Assembly (NCBI RefSeq): GCF_032102965.1
Contig: NZ_CP134880.1
Span: forward strand, 186,001 to 250,000
Source of the DNA: Demequina capsici
GTDB taxonomy: Bacteria; Actinomycetota; Actinomycetes; Actinomycetales; Demequinaceae
Length of the DNA: 64,000 bases
Direction: 5' to 3'
Shown here: one piece after another, positions 16,794 to 26,740 of the stretch
Position numbering within the stretch: position 1 is the first letter of the stretch
Layout of the letters: every line of letters starts with the position of its first letter
Notes under the pieces: model-generated
Database searches by the model: none
What the model was told of the DNA's origin: nothing
The model's input: the letters and a program-made list of their open reading frames with translations, nothing else
Program-made: the position numbers and the translations under genes

Positions 16794-17255
16794 TCAGCTC
16801 CTTGTCGTGCGCCTGACCTGCGTGACGACCGCCTGCGCAAGCGAGTACAGGCCCGCAAGGTCGTGCCGCCCCTCGGCGAGCTCGAGATCGCCCGCCTCGC
16901 CGACCACGCAGCGATCGCCGCGGCGCACGAAGAAGCGCACACGCCCCAGCTCCGGGAAGGACAGGTCCGGCAGCGGCAGCAGCTCGTCCACCCACGCGCC
17001 GGCCTCGAACAGGAACGCGTGCGCGGCATGGCTCACCTCGTCGTGGCTGCCTGCCCCGACGATGCCCCCGCCGGTGCTCATGAGCAGCGACGTGGTGCCG
17101 TCCCATCCGCAGATGAGGGTGACCACCACGTCAGGGAACGCGATGTCGATCCCGGCGAGCCAGGCCTCCGCGCCCTCAGGGGCGCCGTAGTCGAGGGCCG
17201 GCGCCGTGAGCGCCCGCTCACGCACGTGGAGCGTCGCCTCCGCTGCCTCGCTCAC
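16794..17255 (-). CDS. Conserved hypothetical protein, first gene of the PrsW operon
   Basis: GTG 17255 follows GAGGAGGAG at a good distance. The 153-residue soluble protein has no signal peptide or transmembrane segment. Visible blocks include VVVTLICGWDGTTSLLMSTGGGIVGAGSHDEV, AAHAFLFEAGAW, VRFFVRRGDRCVVGE and DLAGLYSLAQAVVTQVRR. I do not recognise the family. A GTTSLLMSTGGG-like stretch is shared by small actinobacterial proteins of unknown function. Tight spacing shows it is translated together with the anchored protein and PrsW. It is separated from the MetZ gene by 32 bp on the same strand. Confidence 0.7.
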   Translation of the reverse strand: MSEAAEATLHVRERALTAPALDYGAPEGAEAWLAGIDIAFPDVVVTLICGWDGTTSLLMSTGGGIVGAGSHDEVSHAAHAFLFEAGAWVDELLPLPDLSFPELGRVRFFVRRGDRCVVGEAGDLELAEGRHDLAGLYSLAQAVVTQVRRTTRS

Positions 17256-17287
17256 CGCTCCTCCTCGTCGTGTGTGGGCTGTGGGGG

Positions 17288-18505
17288 TCAGATCGCTGAG
17301 AGCGCCTGGTCCAGGTCGGCGCGCAGATCCTCGACGTCCTCGAGGCCGATGCTGAGCCGGACCGTCGCGGAGCTCATCCCCACCTTGGCGCGGCCCTCGG
17401 GACCGAGCCTGCGGTGGGTGGTCGTGGCGGGGTGCGTGGCGATCGACTTCGCGTCGCCCAGGTTGTTGGAGATGTCGATGATCCGCAGCGCATCCATGAA
17501 GCGGAAGGTCGCGGCCTTCGCCTCGTCGCCGTGCGGGTCCGTGCCGTCAGGGAGCGCGATGTCGATGGTGACGAGCGTGCCGCCCAAGGTCATCTGGCGC
17601 GTCGCGAGCTCGTACTGAGGGTGCGACGGCAGCAGCGGGTACCGGGACGTGGCGATCCGGGGATGCGTCTCGAGCCAGCCCGCCAGGTCGAGGGCCGATG
17701 CGGACTGGGCCTTCACGCGGACCGGCAGCGTCTCCAGAGACTTGCCCAGCACCCAGGCGTTGAAGGGGGAGATCGTCAGGCCCACGTTGCGGACCATCTG
17801 CCTCACCTTGTCCACGTACTCCACGCCGCCCAGGACTGCGCCGCCGAGCACCCGGCCCTGGCCGTCGATGTGCTTGGTCGCCGAGTACACGACCGCGTCG
17901 GCGCCGAGCGCGAGCGGCTTCTGGCCGATGGGGGTGGCGAACACGTTGTCGACGATCAGCAGGGCGCCGGCCGCCTTCGCGAGGCCTGCGACATGCGCGA
18001 TGTCGACGACGTCCTGCATGGGGTTCGTGGGCGACTCGAGGAACACCGCGTCGGCAGGGGTCGCGAGCACGCGCTCCCAGTCGGCTGGGTCGGTCGCGTC
18101 GACGTAGTCGACCGTGATGCCCCAGCCCGTGAAGTACTCGTCGAACACATTGATCGACGAGCCGAACAGCGCCCGCGAGGACACGAGCCGTGAGCCGGCG
18201 CGCAGGATCGCCGCGAGGGAGACGAACACCGCCGCCATGCCGGTAGCCGTCGCGAAGCAGTCGTCGGCGCCTTCGATCGCGGCCAGCCGCTCCTCGAACA
18301 TGGTCACCGTCGGGTTGGCGTACCGCGAGTACTGATACCTCTGGATCTCGCCCGCGAACGCGGCCTCGGCCTCGGCCGCCGTGGGGTAGATGTACCCCTG
18401 CGTCATGAAGATCGGCTCCGCCATCTCGTCGAACGGCGTGCGGTGCTGGCCCGCGCGTACGGCGAGCGTGTCGGGGCGGAACGCGGGGACGTCTGCGGCG
18501 GTCAT
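17288..18505 (-). CDS. metZ: O-succinylhomoserine sulfhydrylase / Cys-Met metabolism PLP enzyme (MetZ-like)
   Basis: The 405-residue protein belongs to the gamma-elimination/replacement PLP family. The cofactor lysine is Lys211 in YSATKHIDGQGRVLGG, a form typical of MetZ (O-succinylhomoserine sulfhydrylase), and other family marks are YQYSRYANPTVTMFEERLAAIEGA and VFLESPTNPMQDVVD. It would make homocysteine from an activated homoserine and sulfide. ATG 18505 is preceded 6 nt upstream by TACGCT, so the mRNA is probably leaderless. The substrate choice (succinyl or acetyl ester) cannot be fixed from sequence. Confidence 0.92.
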   Translation of the reverse strand: MTAADVPAFRPDTLAVRAGQHRTPFDEMAEPIFMTQGYIYPTAAEAEAAFAGEIQRYQYSRYANPTVTMFEERLAAIEGADDCFATATGMAAVFVSLAAILRAGSRLVSSRALFGSSINVFDEYFTGWGITVDYVDATDPADWERVLATPADAVFLESPTNPMQDVVDIAHVAGLAKAAGALLIVDNVFATPIGQKPLALGADAVVYSATKHIDGQGRVLGGAVLGGVEYVDKVRQMVRNVGLTISPFNAWVLGKSLETLPVRVKAQSASALDLAGWLETHPRIATSRYPLLPSHPQYELATRQMTLGGTLVTIDIALPDGTDPHGDEAKAATFRFMDALRIIDISNNLGDAKSIATHPATTTHRRLGPEGRAKVGMSSATVRLSIGLEDVEDLRADLDQALSAI

Positions 18506-18511
18506 GGGGCC

Positions 18512-18517
18512 AGCGTA
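18512..18517 (-). promoter_or_regulatory. -10 box, leaderless start of metZ
   Basis: On the minus strand TACGCT is followed by GGCCCC and the ATG of metZ. The same hexamer with the same 6-nt spacing precedes the ROK gene at 20514. Confidence 0.55.
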
Positions 18518-18559
18518 GTAGCGCCCGTCGCGGTCAGGCACGCGCCGCACGCGGCGCTG

Positions 18560-19303
18560 TCAACGGCGGACGGTGGTCGCGCCGGTGATGGCGGCGATGA
18601 TCTCCTCGTACGCGTCGTGAGGGGCGGTGAACGACCCGTTCATGCGGCCGTGGCGCAGCACGTCGATCCTGTCGGCCACCGCGCGGACGTCGGTGAGGCT
18701 GTGGCTGATGAGGACCACTCCGAGGCCCAGCGTGCGCAGACCCTGGATGTGGTTGAGGACCTCGGCCGTCTGGGCGACGGACAGCGAGGCGGTGGGCTCG
18801 TCGAGCACCACGAGCTGGGGATCGCCGACCAGCGTGCGCGCGATCGCGACGCACTGGCGCTGACCTGCGGACAGCTGCGCGACGGGCGTGCGAGGGTTCG
18901 CGATGCGCGCGTTCAGCCTGTCCAGGTACTCGCGCGCCATCTGCTCCATGCGCTCCTCGGCGAGCAGGCCGTTCACGCGGATCTCGCGTCCCAGGAAGAT
19001 GTTCGCGGTGACGTCCAGGTTGTCCGCGAGCGCGAGGCCCTGGAAGACGGTCGCGATCCCCCGTGCCTGCGCCGCGGCAGGCTTGGAGAAGACGGCCGGC
19101 TCCCCGTTCAGGAGCATGGTCCCTGATGTCGGCTGGTGGACCCCCGCGATGATGCGCGCGAGCGTGGACTTGCCTGCGGCGTTGTCCCCCACGAGCGCGA
19201 CGATCTCGTGGCGGTCCACCTGGAAGTCCACGTCGACCAGCGCGCGGACGGCGCCGAACGACTTGGAGATCCGGTTCATGCGCAGCAACGGTGGTGCGTT
19301 CAT
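18560..19303 (-). CDS. Sugar ABC transporter ATP-binding protein (single-domain, FrcA-like)
   Basis: The 247-residue ATPase has Walker A GDNAAGKST (about 39-47), signature LSAGQRQ, Walker B LVVLDEPTASL and the switch His in VLISHS. The GDNAAGKST form is typical of single-domain sugar ATPases such as FrcA. GAGGAG precedes the ATG. It lies 38 bp downstream of the ROK repressor on the same strand and has no permease or binding protein of its own here. The neighbouring divergent operon already encodes a double-domain ATPase. It may serve the same permease or one encoded elsewhere. Confidence 0.88.
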   Translation of the reverse strand: MNAPPLLRMNRISKSFGAVRALVDVDFQVDRHEIVALVGDNAAGKSTLARIIAGVHQPTSGTMLLNGEPAVFSKPAAAQARGIATVFQGLALADNLDVTANIFLGREIRVNGLLAEERMEQMAREYLDRLNARIANPRTPVAQLSAGQRQCVAIARTLVGDPQLVVLDEPTASLSVAQTAEVLNHIQGLRTLGLGVVLISHSLTDVRAVADRIDVLRHGRMNGSFTAPHDAYEEIIAAITGATTVRR

Positions 19304-19341
19304 GTCAGCAGCTCCTCATCACCGACCTGGACCCGGGTGCA

Positions 19342-20514
19342 TCATCGCGCTCCGGGGACCGACGTGAGCTCGGAGGCGAGCGCCAGCGCTCCGTGCAGTG
19401 GCGCACGCCTCTCGAGCTCGCCGCGCCGCACCTCGAGGGGCGTGGCGCTGTTCAGCAGGACTCTTCGTTCGACCGCGACGCGCAGAGGGTCGAGCAGCAG
19501 CGTCTCGGTCTGCGCCAGCTCCCCGCCTACGACGATCAGCTGGGGGTCGAAGGCGACGGCGAGGTTGGCTACGGCGGTGCCGATGGCGGCGCCGGCGTCC
19601 GTGATGATCTGACGGCAGCCCGCGTCCCCGCCGATGGCCAGGTCGATGAGGTCGGTGAGGCTGACGGGGCCGCGGCTGATGCGCAGCGACTCGATGAGCG
19701 CGCGCGCTCCGACGAGCGTGTCGAGGCATCCGCGGCTGCCGCAGCGGCAGATGGGTCCCTGGGGGTCCGCGAGCACATGGCCGATCTCCCCGGCGGTGCC
19801 GTGCGCGCCGGCTCGCACCGCGCCGTTCAGGATCAGGGCTGCGCTGGTGTTGTACGAGGCGTGCACGTAGAGCGCGTCCTGCACCCCGCGGGCGGCACCG
19901 AAGCGGGCCTCGCCGAGCGCTCCCAGGTTCGCGTCGTTGTCGACTGCCACGGGGCGTTGGAGCCGGGCCTCCACGACCTGGGCGATGTCGATGTCGCTCC
20001 AGCCGGGCATGAGGCCGGTGTTGCGGACGGTGCCGGTGCTCGGGTCGACCGGGGCGGGCACTCCGATGCCGACGCCGAGCACCTCGGACGCGGTGGATCC
20101 GAGCCCGTCGAGCAGCTCCATCGCGAGCAGCGCCGTGCGGTCGAGCGTGGTGTCGAGGCGGTGGTCGTTCGGCAGCGGCAGGGTCTGGCTGGCGAGGATG
20201 TCGAACCCGGTGTCGGCGATCGCGATGCGCAGCGCCCTGGGCGCGATGTGGACCCCGACGAGCATCCCGGCCCGGTGGGCGACGGTGACCAGCTGGGCAC
20301 GGCGGCCGCTGCGGACGGTGTTGCGCGTCTCCACCTCTCCGGTGGCGAGCAGCTGCTTGACGATGGTCGACACGGTCGCGGGGGACAGTCCGGTGGCAGC
20401 GGCGAGCTCGACCTGGGTGATCCCTCCGTACTGGCGCACGGTGGCGAGGATCCGGGCGCTGTTGGCCTCCCGGAGCGCGGACTGGGAGCCAGTCGCCGCT
20501 GTCTGACGTGCCAC
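19342..20514 (-). CDS. ROK family transcriptional repressor (XylR/NagC-like)
   Basis: GTG 20514 gives 390 residues, the normal ROK repressor length; a further upstream ATG would add 66 residues of non-conserved sequence. An N-terminal winged helix (residues about 15-75: NSARILATVRQYGGITQVELAAATGLSPATVSTIVKQL) is followed by the sugar-kinase-like ROK fold. The zinc motif is CRCGSRGCLDT, with GEIGHVLAD before it. It is transcribed divergently from the XylGHF-like importer, so it likely represses that operon until the sugar (perhaps xylose) binds. TACGCT 6 nt upstream of GTG suggests a leaderless mRNA. Confidence 0.92.
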   Translation of the reverse strand: MARQTAATGSQSALREANSARILATVRQYGGITQVELAAATGLSPATVSTIVKQLLATGEVETRNTVRSGRRAQLVTVAHRAGMLVGVHIAPRALRIAIADTGFDILASQTLPLPNDHRLDTTLDRTALLAMELLDGLGSTASEVLGVGIGVPAPVDPSTGTVRNTGLMPGWSDIDIAQVVEARLQRPVAVDNDANLGALGEARFGAARGVQDALYVHASYNTSAALILNGAVRAGAHGTAGEIGHVLADPQGPICRCGSRGCLDTLVGARALIESLRISRGPVSLTDLIDLAIGGDAGCRQIITDAGAAIGTAVANLAVAFDPQLIVVGGELAQTETLLLDPLRVAVERRVLLNSATPLEVRRGELERRAPLHGALALASELTSVPGAR

Positions 20515-20520
20515 GGGACG

Positions 20521-20526
20521 AGCGTA
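20521..20526 (-). promoter_or_regulatory. -10 box, leaderless start of the ROK repressor gene
   Basis: TACGCT on the minus strand is followed by CGTCCC and GTG 20514. The spacing is identical to that at metZ. Confidence 0.5.
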
Positions 20527-20702
20527 CCGGAGGTCGGTCGCGCGACGCCATCCTGGGTTCAGGTGATGAATACAAGAATGTGAACGCTCACCTCGTCGAC
20601 GGGGCTTCGGGCCGTTTCGCGGGCGATCAGGGCGCATTCGGGGCGTCGGTCCGGGCGTAAATTCACGATCCGTAACGAAACGATCACGATTGAGTTCGAG
20701 AC

Positions 20703-20732
20703 TTGACGCCAAGAAAGGCCAGCCAATAACGT
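20703..20732 (+). promoter_or_regulatory. Predicted promoter of the xylGHF-like operon
   Basis: TTGACG (20703-20708) and TAACGT (20727-20732) lie 18 bp apart in a locally AT-richer part of the 287-bp divergent gap. Transcription would start near 20739, leaving a leader of about 60 nt with AGGAGA before the ATG at 20802. Just upstream, TCACGATC and GATCACGATT (about 20661-20694) form repeated elements that could bind the ROK repressor; this is inference. Confidence 0.55.
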
Positions 20733-20801
20733 CACCCGATGAAGGACGGGCCGACGGCGGCTCACTTCCTCACTCGAAGACGCATGAGGAGACGACGGGC
20801 A

Positions 20802-22340
<1,539 letters not shown>

Positions 22341-22375
22341 GAAATCTGCATCGACCAGCAGAAGGAAGACCGACG

Positions 22376-23728
22376 ATGAAGTCATTGAAAAACCTGCTCG
22401 GCGGTGACGTGCGGCAGTTCTCCATGCTGTTCGCGCTCATCGCGCTGATCCTGTTCTTCCAGGTGATGACGGGTGGCAAGGTGCTCACCCCCACCAACAT
22501 GGCGAACCTGATCAACGGCAACTCGTACGTGCTGATCCTCGCGATCGGCATGGTGATGGTCATCGTGATCGGCCACATCGACCTGTCGGTCGGATCCGTG
22601 GCCGCCGTGACCGGCATCATCGTCGCGCTCGCGATGCGCGACTGGGGCTTCCCCTGGTGGGGCGGCCTGCTGCTGGGCCTCGCCGTCGGGGCGGTGATCG
22701 GTGCGTGGCAAGGATGGTGGGTCGCGTACGTGGGGATCCCAGGATTCATCACGACGCTGGCCGGAATGATGCTGTTCCGCGGCCTCAACCAGTTCATCGG
22801 CAAGTCCAACTCGGTGCCTGTGCCCAAGGAGTTCCAGACGCTCGGCGCCGGATACCTGCCGGAGTGGGGACCCAACACCGGGCTGAACAACTCGACGCTG
22901 CTGCTCGGCATCCTCGCGGTGGCATACGTCATCTGGCACGAATGGCAGCTGCGCAGGAAGGCGCTCCGCATCGGCGTCCAGCCCGACTCGATGGCCATCG
23001 CCGGCGTCCGCGCAGGCCTGCTGATCGCGGTCGTCGCCTACGCGACCTACCTGTTCGGCTCGGGCCGAGTCGGCACGTCGTTCCCCGTTCCGGGGCTGCT
23101 GCTCGTCGGCCTCGTGATCGTCTACCACGTGCTCACGCAGCGCACCCAGATCGGCCGGCACATCTACGCGGTCGGCGGCAACAGGGTCGCAGCCTCGCTG
23201 TCAGGCGTCTCCACGCGGCGCACCTACTTCTTCGTGATGATGAACATGTCCGTGCTCGCCGCCGTGGCAGGCATGGTGTTCATCGGCCGCTCCACCGCCT
23301 CCGGCCCGTTCGACGGCACCAACTGGGAGCTCGACGCGATCGCGGCCGTCTTCATCGGTGGCGCCGCCGTCTCCGGCGGCATCGGCACCGTCACGGGCTC
23401 CATCATCGGTGGCCTCGTGATGGCCACCCTCAACAACGGGCTTCAGCTCATGGGCGTCGGATCCGACCGCACCCAGATCATCAAGGGTCTGGTGCTGCTC
23501 GCCGCAGTCGCGTTCGACGTCTACAACAAGCAGCAGGGCCGGAAGTCCATCATCGGGCTCATCTTCCGCCGCCGCCCTGCACTCGAGACCACCGACGAGG
23601 GACAGGTGCCGGCGCTCGCGCCCGACATCGACCCGACGTCGGGAGCCGCGGTGGCGGCCGGCGGGGTGCCGGCTGCGCCTGACGCTCAGGATCAGCATCC
23701 AATGGGGGATGCGAAGGACAGAAGGTAG
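22376..23728 (+). CDS. xylH: Sugar ABC transporter permease (XylH-like)
   Basis: ATG 22376 follows GAAGGAAG and gives 450 residues with about ten to twelve membrane helices. The family motif MVMVIVIGHIDLSVGSVAAVTG (about residues 58-79) and GGAAVSGGIGTVTGSIIGGL near the C-terminus mark the branched-chain/ribose-type permease family. The insert PEWGPNTGLNNST between helices is typical of XylH/GguB. The C-terminal 40 residues are polar and probably cytoplasmic. The gene lies 35 bp after the ATPase gene and 7 bp before the binding-protein gene. Confidence 0.93.
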   Translation: MKSLKNLLGGDVRQFSMLFALIALILFFQVMTGGKVLTPTNMANLINGNSYVLILAIGMVMVIVIGHIDLSVGSVAAVTGIIVALAMRDWGFPWWGGLLLGLAVGAVIGAWQGWWVAYVGIPGFITTLAGMMLFRGLNQFIGKSNSVPVPKEFQTLGAGYLPEWGPNTGLNNSTLLLGILAVAYVIWHEWQLRRKALRIGVQPDSMAIAGVRAGLLIAVVAYATYLFGSGRVGTSFPVPGLLLVGLVIVYHVLTQRTQIGRHIYAVGGNRVAASLSGVSTRRTYFFVMMNMSVLAAVAGMVFIGRSTASGPFDGTNWELDAIAAVFIGGAAVSGGIGTVTGSIIGGLVMATLNNGLQLMGVGSDRTQIIKGLVLLAAVAFDVYNKQQGRKSIIGLIFRRRPALETTDEGQVPALAPDIDPTSGAAVAAGGVPAAPDAQDQHPMGDAKDRR

Positions 23729-23735
23729 GGAACAC

Positions 23736-24863
23736 ATGCGCAAGACACTTCCAGGGCTGATCGCCCTCGCCGCGGCGGGCAGCCTCGCCCTCTCGGCCTG
23801 CGCCTCGGACCGCGGCGACACGGCTGCGGAGGGCTCGACAGGGTCGTCGAGCGGCAGCGACTCAGGGATCTGCATCCCTGACGGCTCTGTCATCGGCGTC
23901 GCGCTTCCGCAGAAGACGTCGGAGAACTGGGTGCTCGCCGAGCAGCTGTTCAACGACGGCCTCACCGAGGCGGGCTTCGACCCGATCGTCCAGTTCGGCA
24001 ACTCCGGCGTGACGGAGCAGCAGAACCAGATCGACTCCATGGTCGAGCAGGGCGCCAAGGTGATCGTGGTCGGTGCCATCGACGGATCCCAGCTGGGCAC
24101 CCAGCTCGAGTCCGCCAAGGACTCGGGCGCGACCGTCATCGCCTACGACCGTCTGGTGAAGAACACCGAGGCGGTGGACGCCTACATCGCGTTCGACAAC
24201 TACCAGGTGGGCGTGCTCCAGGGCACCGCGCTGCTCGATGGTCTCAAGGAGCGCAAGGGCGACGGTCCGTACAACATCGAGCTGATCGCCGGATCGTCCG
24301 ACGACGCGAACTCGACCCCGTTCTTCGAGGGCGCGATGAGCGTGCTCCAGCCGAAGATCGACGACGGCACGCTCACCGTCGTGTCGGGCCAGACCACCTT
24401 CGAGCAGGCGGCGACGCAGGGCTGGAAGGCTGAGAACGCCCAGAAGAGGATGGACACCATCCTGTCCGGCTACTACTCCGGTGACGTCGCGCTCGACGGC
24501 ATCCTGTCGCCGAACGACACGCTCGCCCGCGCCGCGCTGACGGCCGTGGAGCAGGCCGGCAAGGACGTGCCCGTCATCACCGGTCAGGACTCCGAGGTGG
24601 AGTCCGTGAAGTCGATCATGGCCGGCGTGCAGTACTCGACCATCTACAAGGACACCCGTGAGCTCGTGCAGCAGACGATCGACTCGATCGTCGACCTGCA
24701 GAACTGCGGCGACATCCCGATCAACGACACCACGCAGTACGACAACGGCGTGAAGGTCGTGCCGGCCTACCTGCTCACCCCGGTCATCGTGACTGAGGCG
24801 AACGCGGCAGAGGTCTACGCGAACGACCCGACCCTCGGGCCGATCGTCGCGGGCACGGAGTGA
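23736..24863 (+). CDS. xylF: Sugar ABC transporter substrate-binding lipoprotein (XylF/ChvE-like)
   Basis: ATG 23736 gives 375 residues with a lipoprotein signal ending LALSAC (Cys22). After a short Ser/Gly linker comes the periplasmic-binding-protein fold of the ribose/xylose group: GVALPQKTSENWVLAEQLFNDGL, DSMVEQGAKVIVVGAIDG, VIAYDRLVKNTEAVDAYIAFDNYQVG and PVITGQDSEVESVKSIMAG. The extra ISTFEGxx-like and NSTPFFEGAM segments are also found in ChvE/XylF. It would capture an aldose at the cell surface for the XylGH transporter. A strong hairpin after the stop ends the operon. Confidence 0.93.
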   Translation: MRKTLPGLIALAAAGSLALSACASDRGDTAAEGSTGSSSGSDSGICIPDGSVIGVALPQKTSENWVLAEQLFNDGLTEAGFDPIVQFGNSGVTEQQNQIDSMVEQGAKVIVVGAIDGSQLGTQLESAKDSGATVIAYDRLVKNTEAVDAYIAFDNYQVGVLQGTALLDGLKERKGDGPYNIELIAGSSDDANSTPFFEGAMSVLQPKIDDGTLTVVSGQTTFEQAATQGWKAENAQKRMDTILSGYYSGDVALDGILSPNDTLARAALTAVEQAGKDVPVITGQDSEVESVKSIMAGVQYSTIYKDTRELVQQTIDSIVDLQNCGDIPINDTTQYDNGVKVVPAYLLTPVIVTEANAAEVYANDPTLGPIVAGTE

Positions 24864-24890
24864 TCCGCCCGGCCATCTAGCAGCACCGAC

Positions 24891-24927
24891 GGCGCCCCCG
24901 GTCCCGCTTCGGCGGGGCGGGGGCGCC
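24891..24927 (+). terminator. Terminator hairpin after the xylGHF-like operon
   Basis: GGCGCCCCCGGTCCCGC, loop TTCG, then GCGGGGCGGGGGCGCC pairs almost fully with one unpaired base. The UUCG tetraloop makes it very stable. There is no T-run. It lies between the convergent stops at 24863 and 24960 and may act in both directions. Confidence 0.85.
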
Positions 24928-24959
24928 CCACGTCCTGGGGAGTCGGCGGCGTCCCGCTG

Positions 24960-25952
24960 TCAGGCACGGGGCAGTCGCATGGTGATCGTGGTGCCTGCGG
25001 ACGACGTGTCGGTCACCTCGACCTCGCCGCCGAACCGGCCGACGGTGTCCTGCACCAGGCTGAGGCCGATCCCGAAGCCGGTGCGCGCGGATCCTCCGCC
25101 GTCCACGGCCTCCGAGGATCGCGCGAATCGTTCGAAGACGCGCGCAGGGTCGATGCCGCGGATGCCCGGTCCATGGTCCGTCACCGCGAGCGCGACCCTG
25201 CCGCGCCGAGCCTCGACCGACACTGCGACCTCCTGGCCCGACGGCGAGTGCTTGACCGCGTTGTCGATCAGCGCGATGAGGACGCGCTGGAGGCTGGTCT
25301 CCGGCATCAGGACGGCGAGCGCAGGGTCGACGTCGCCGCTCGCGATCGTGACGTCGCGCTCGTGCGCGAGCACGGCCATGGCCGACGCCGCCGCCTGGAT
25401 CACCCGGGCGACCTCCGTGGGCTGCGCGTGAGACTGCTCGGTGGTGTCCACGGACGCGAGCAGGTCGTTCACGACCCCGATCACGTTGCGCGAGTCCGCA
25501 CGCAGCTCGCCGACAGTGGCCCTGGCCGGGTCGTCCGTCGCGAGCGTGCGCTCCAGCAGCTGGAGCCGCGAGTCGAGGATCGCAAGCGGGGTGCGGAGCT
25601 CGTGCGAGGCGTCGGCGACGAACCGCCGCTGACGGGCGAGCGCGTCGACCAGGGGTGCGACGGCGCGGCGGGTCGCGACGCGCGCGAGCACGCCAGACAG
25701 CACCACGGCCAGCACGCCGACGATCAGCCCGCCCCAGATGACGTCGCGTCCCTCGACGGTGATGACGGGCTCGTCCTTGCTCGGATCCACGAGCTGACCG
25801 AGCGGCACCTGATCCACCACGATCACCACCTCCGCGATGAGCACCAGCAGCACGAGCGCGGACAGCGCGACGACGATCCAGATGCCCACGCGCAACGAGG
25901 CATCCCTGATCAGGCGCGCGTCGGCGTCCAGCGGCGCCGTGCGGCGGGTCAA
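24960..25952 (-). CDS. Sensor histidine kinase (partner of the OmpR-type regulator)
   Basis: The 330-residue kinase has two transmembrane helices (about 21-47 and 72-90) around a short extracytoplasmic loop of about 24 residues, so it senses through the membrane or a partner. The H-box FVADASHELRTPLAI carries His117. The N-box is LIALIDNAVKHSP, followed by TDHGPGI and the G-box TGFGIGLSLV. It starts with TTG overlapping the TGA of the response regulator (TTGA), so the two are translationally coupled. The signal is unknown. Confidence 0.92.
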   Translation of the reverse strand: MTRRTAPLDADARLIRDASLRVGIWIVVALSALVLLVLIAEVVIVVDQVPLGQLVDPSKDEPVITVEGRDVIWGGLIVGVLAVVLSGVLARVATRRAVAPLVDALARQRRFVADASHELRTPLAILDSRLQLLERTLATDDPARATVGELRADSRNVIGVVNDLLASVDTTEQSHAQPTEVARVIQAAASAMAVLAHERDVTIASGDVDPALAVLMPETSLQRVLIALIDNAVKHSPSGQEVAVSVEARRGRVALAVTDHGPGIRGIDPARVFERFARSSEAVDGGGSARTGFGIGLSLVQDTVGRFGGEVEVTDTSSAGTTITMRLPRA

Positions 25953-26617
25953 GGCTGGCCCACGCGGTAGCCGCGCCCGCGCACGGTGGTCACGACGTCC
26001 GCCGCGGTCTTCTTGCGCAGATAGTGCACGTACGTGTCGACGGTGCCGAGCGTGTCCGTCGACTCGAAGACGCCATCGAGGATCTCCTCGCGACTGAAGG
26101 TGCGCTCAGGGTGGGCCGCGAGCAGGTGGAGCAGGGCGGTCTCGCGCGCGGTCAGCACCTTGCGGCCGGCGGTGGGAGAGGTGATGGTCCGGGACTCCGG
26201 CGCGAACTCCCACGAGCCGATCCGCAGCGTCGGCTCCTCCTCGACGGTCCCGGAGCGGCGGATCGCCCGCAGGCGTGCGAAGAGCTCGTCGAACTCGAAG
26301 GGCTTCACGAGGTAGTCGTTGGCGCCGGCGTCGAGGCCGGTCACCTTGTCCTGCACGGTGCCGAGCGCGGTGAGCATGAGCGCCGGCGTCGTGACCCCGC
26401 CGGCGCGGAGCCGCTCGATCATGGCCACCCCGTCGAGCGACGGCAGCCTGCGGTCGATCACGAGCACGTCGAACCTGCCGAGCCGGGCTGCGTCCAGCGC
26501 TTCGACGCCGTCGACGGCGAGCTGCACCTCGTACACCTCGTCGAGCACCTGCGTCATGATCGGCCCCAGCTGGGGGTCGTCCTCGGCCAGCAGCAGCCTC
26601 GGTCGGGACTCGTTCAT
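25949..26617 (-). CDS. OmpR/PhoB-type response regulator
   Basis: ATG 26617 gives 222 residues. The receiver domain (residues 1-120) has the acidic pocket AEDD (11-14), phosphoacceptor Asp55 in VIDRRLP and Lys in YLVKPFEFDEL. A winged-helix effector domain follows (LTARETALLHLLAAHPERTFSREEILDGVF, DTYVHYLRKK, VRGRGYRVG). The next gene, the kinase, overlaps its stop. It is divergent from a glycosyltransferase gene at 26741, which could be one target. Confidence 0.94.
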   Translation of the reverse strand: MNESRPRLLLAEDDPQLGPIMTQVLDEVYEVQLAVDGVEALDAARLGRFDVLVIDRRLPSLDGVAMIERLRAGGVTTPALMLTALGTVQDKVTGLDAGANDYLVKPFEFDELFARLRAIRRSGTVEEEPTLRIGSWEFAPESRTITSPTAGRKVLTARETALLHLLAAHPERTFSREEILDGVFESTDTLGTVDTYVHYLRKKTAADVVTTVRGRGYRVGQP

Positions 26618-26740
26618 GCGCGTGCTCCACGTCCTCGAGAGTCGTGGCGTCGACGTCGCGACGCCCTCAGGCCCATCATGCCTGAGCGATACCATGCAGC
26701 GGTGCGCCGGAGAGCGAGCGGCGCCGGAAGGAGCCCCACG

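Noticed and set aside
20577-20592. CRP-like palindrome TGTGAACGCTCACC upstream of the xylGHF-like operon
   Set aside because: The half-sites are only 4 bp apart rather than 6, so it does not fit a CRP site; a repressor site remains possible but is not supported.
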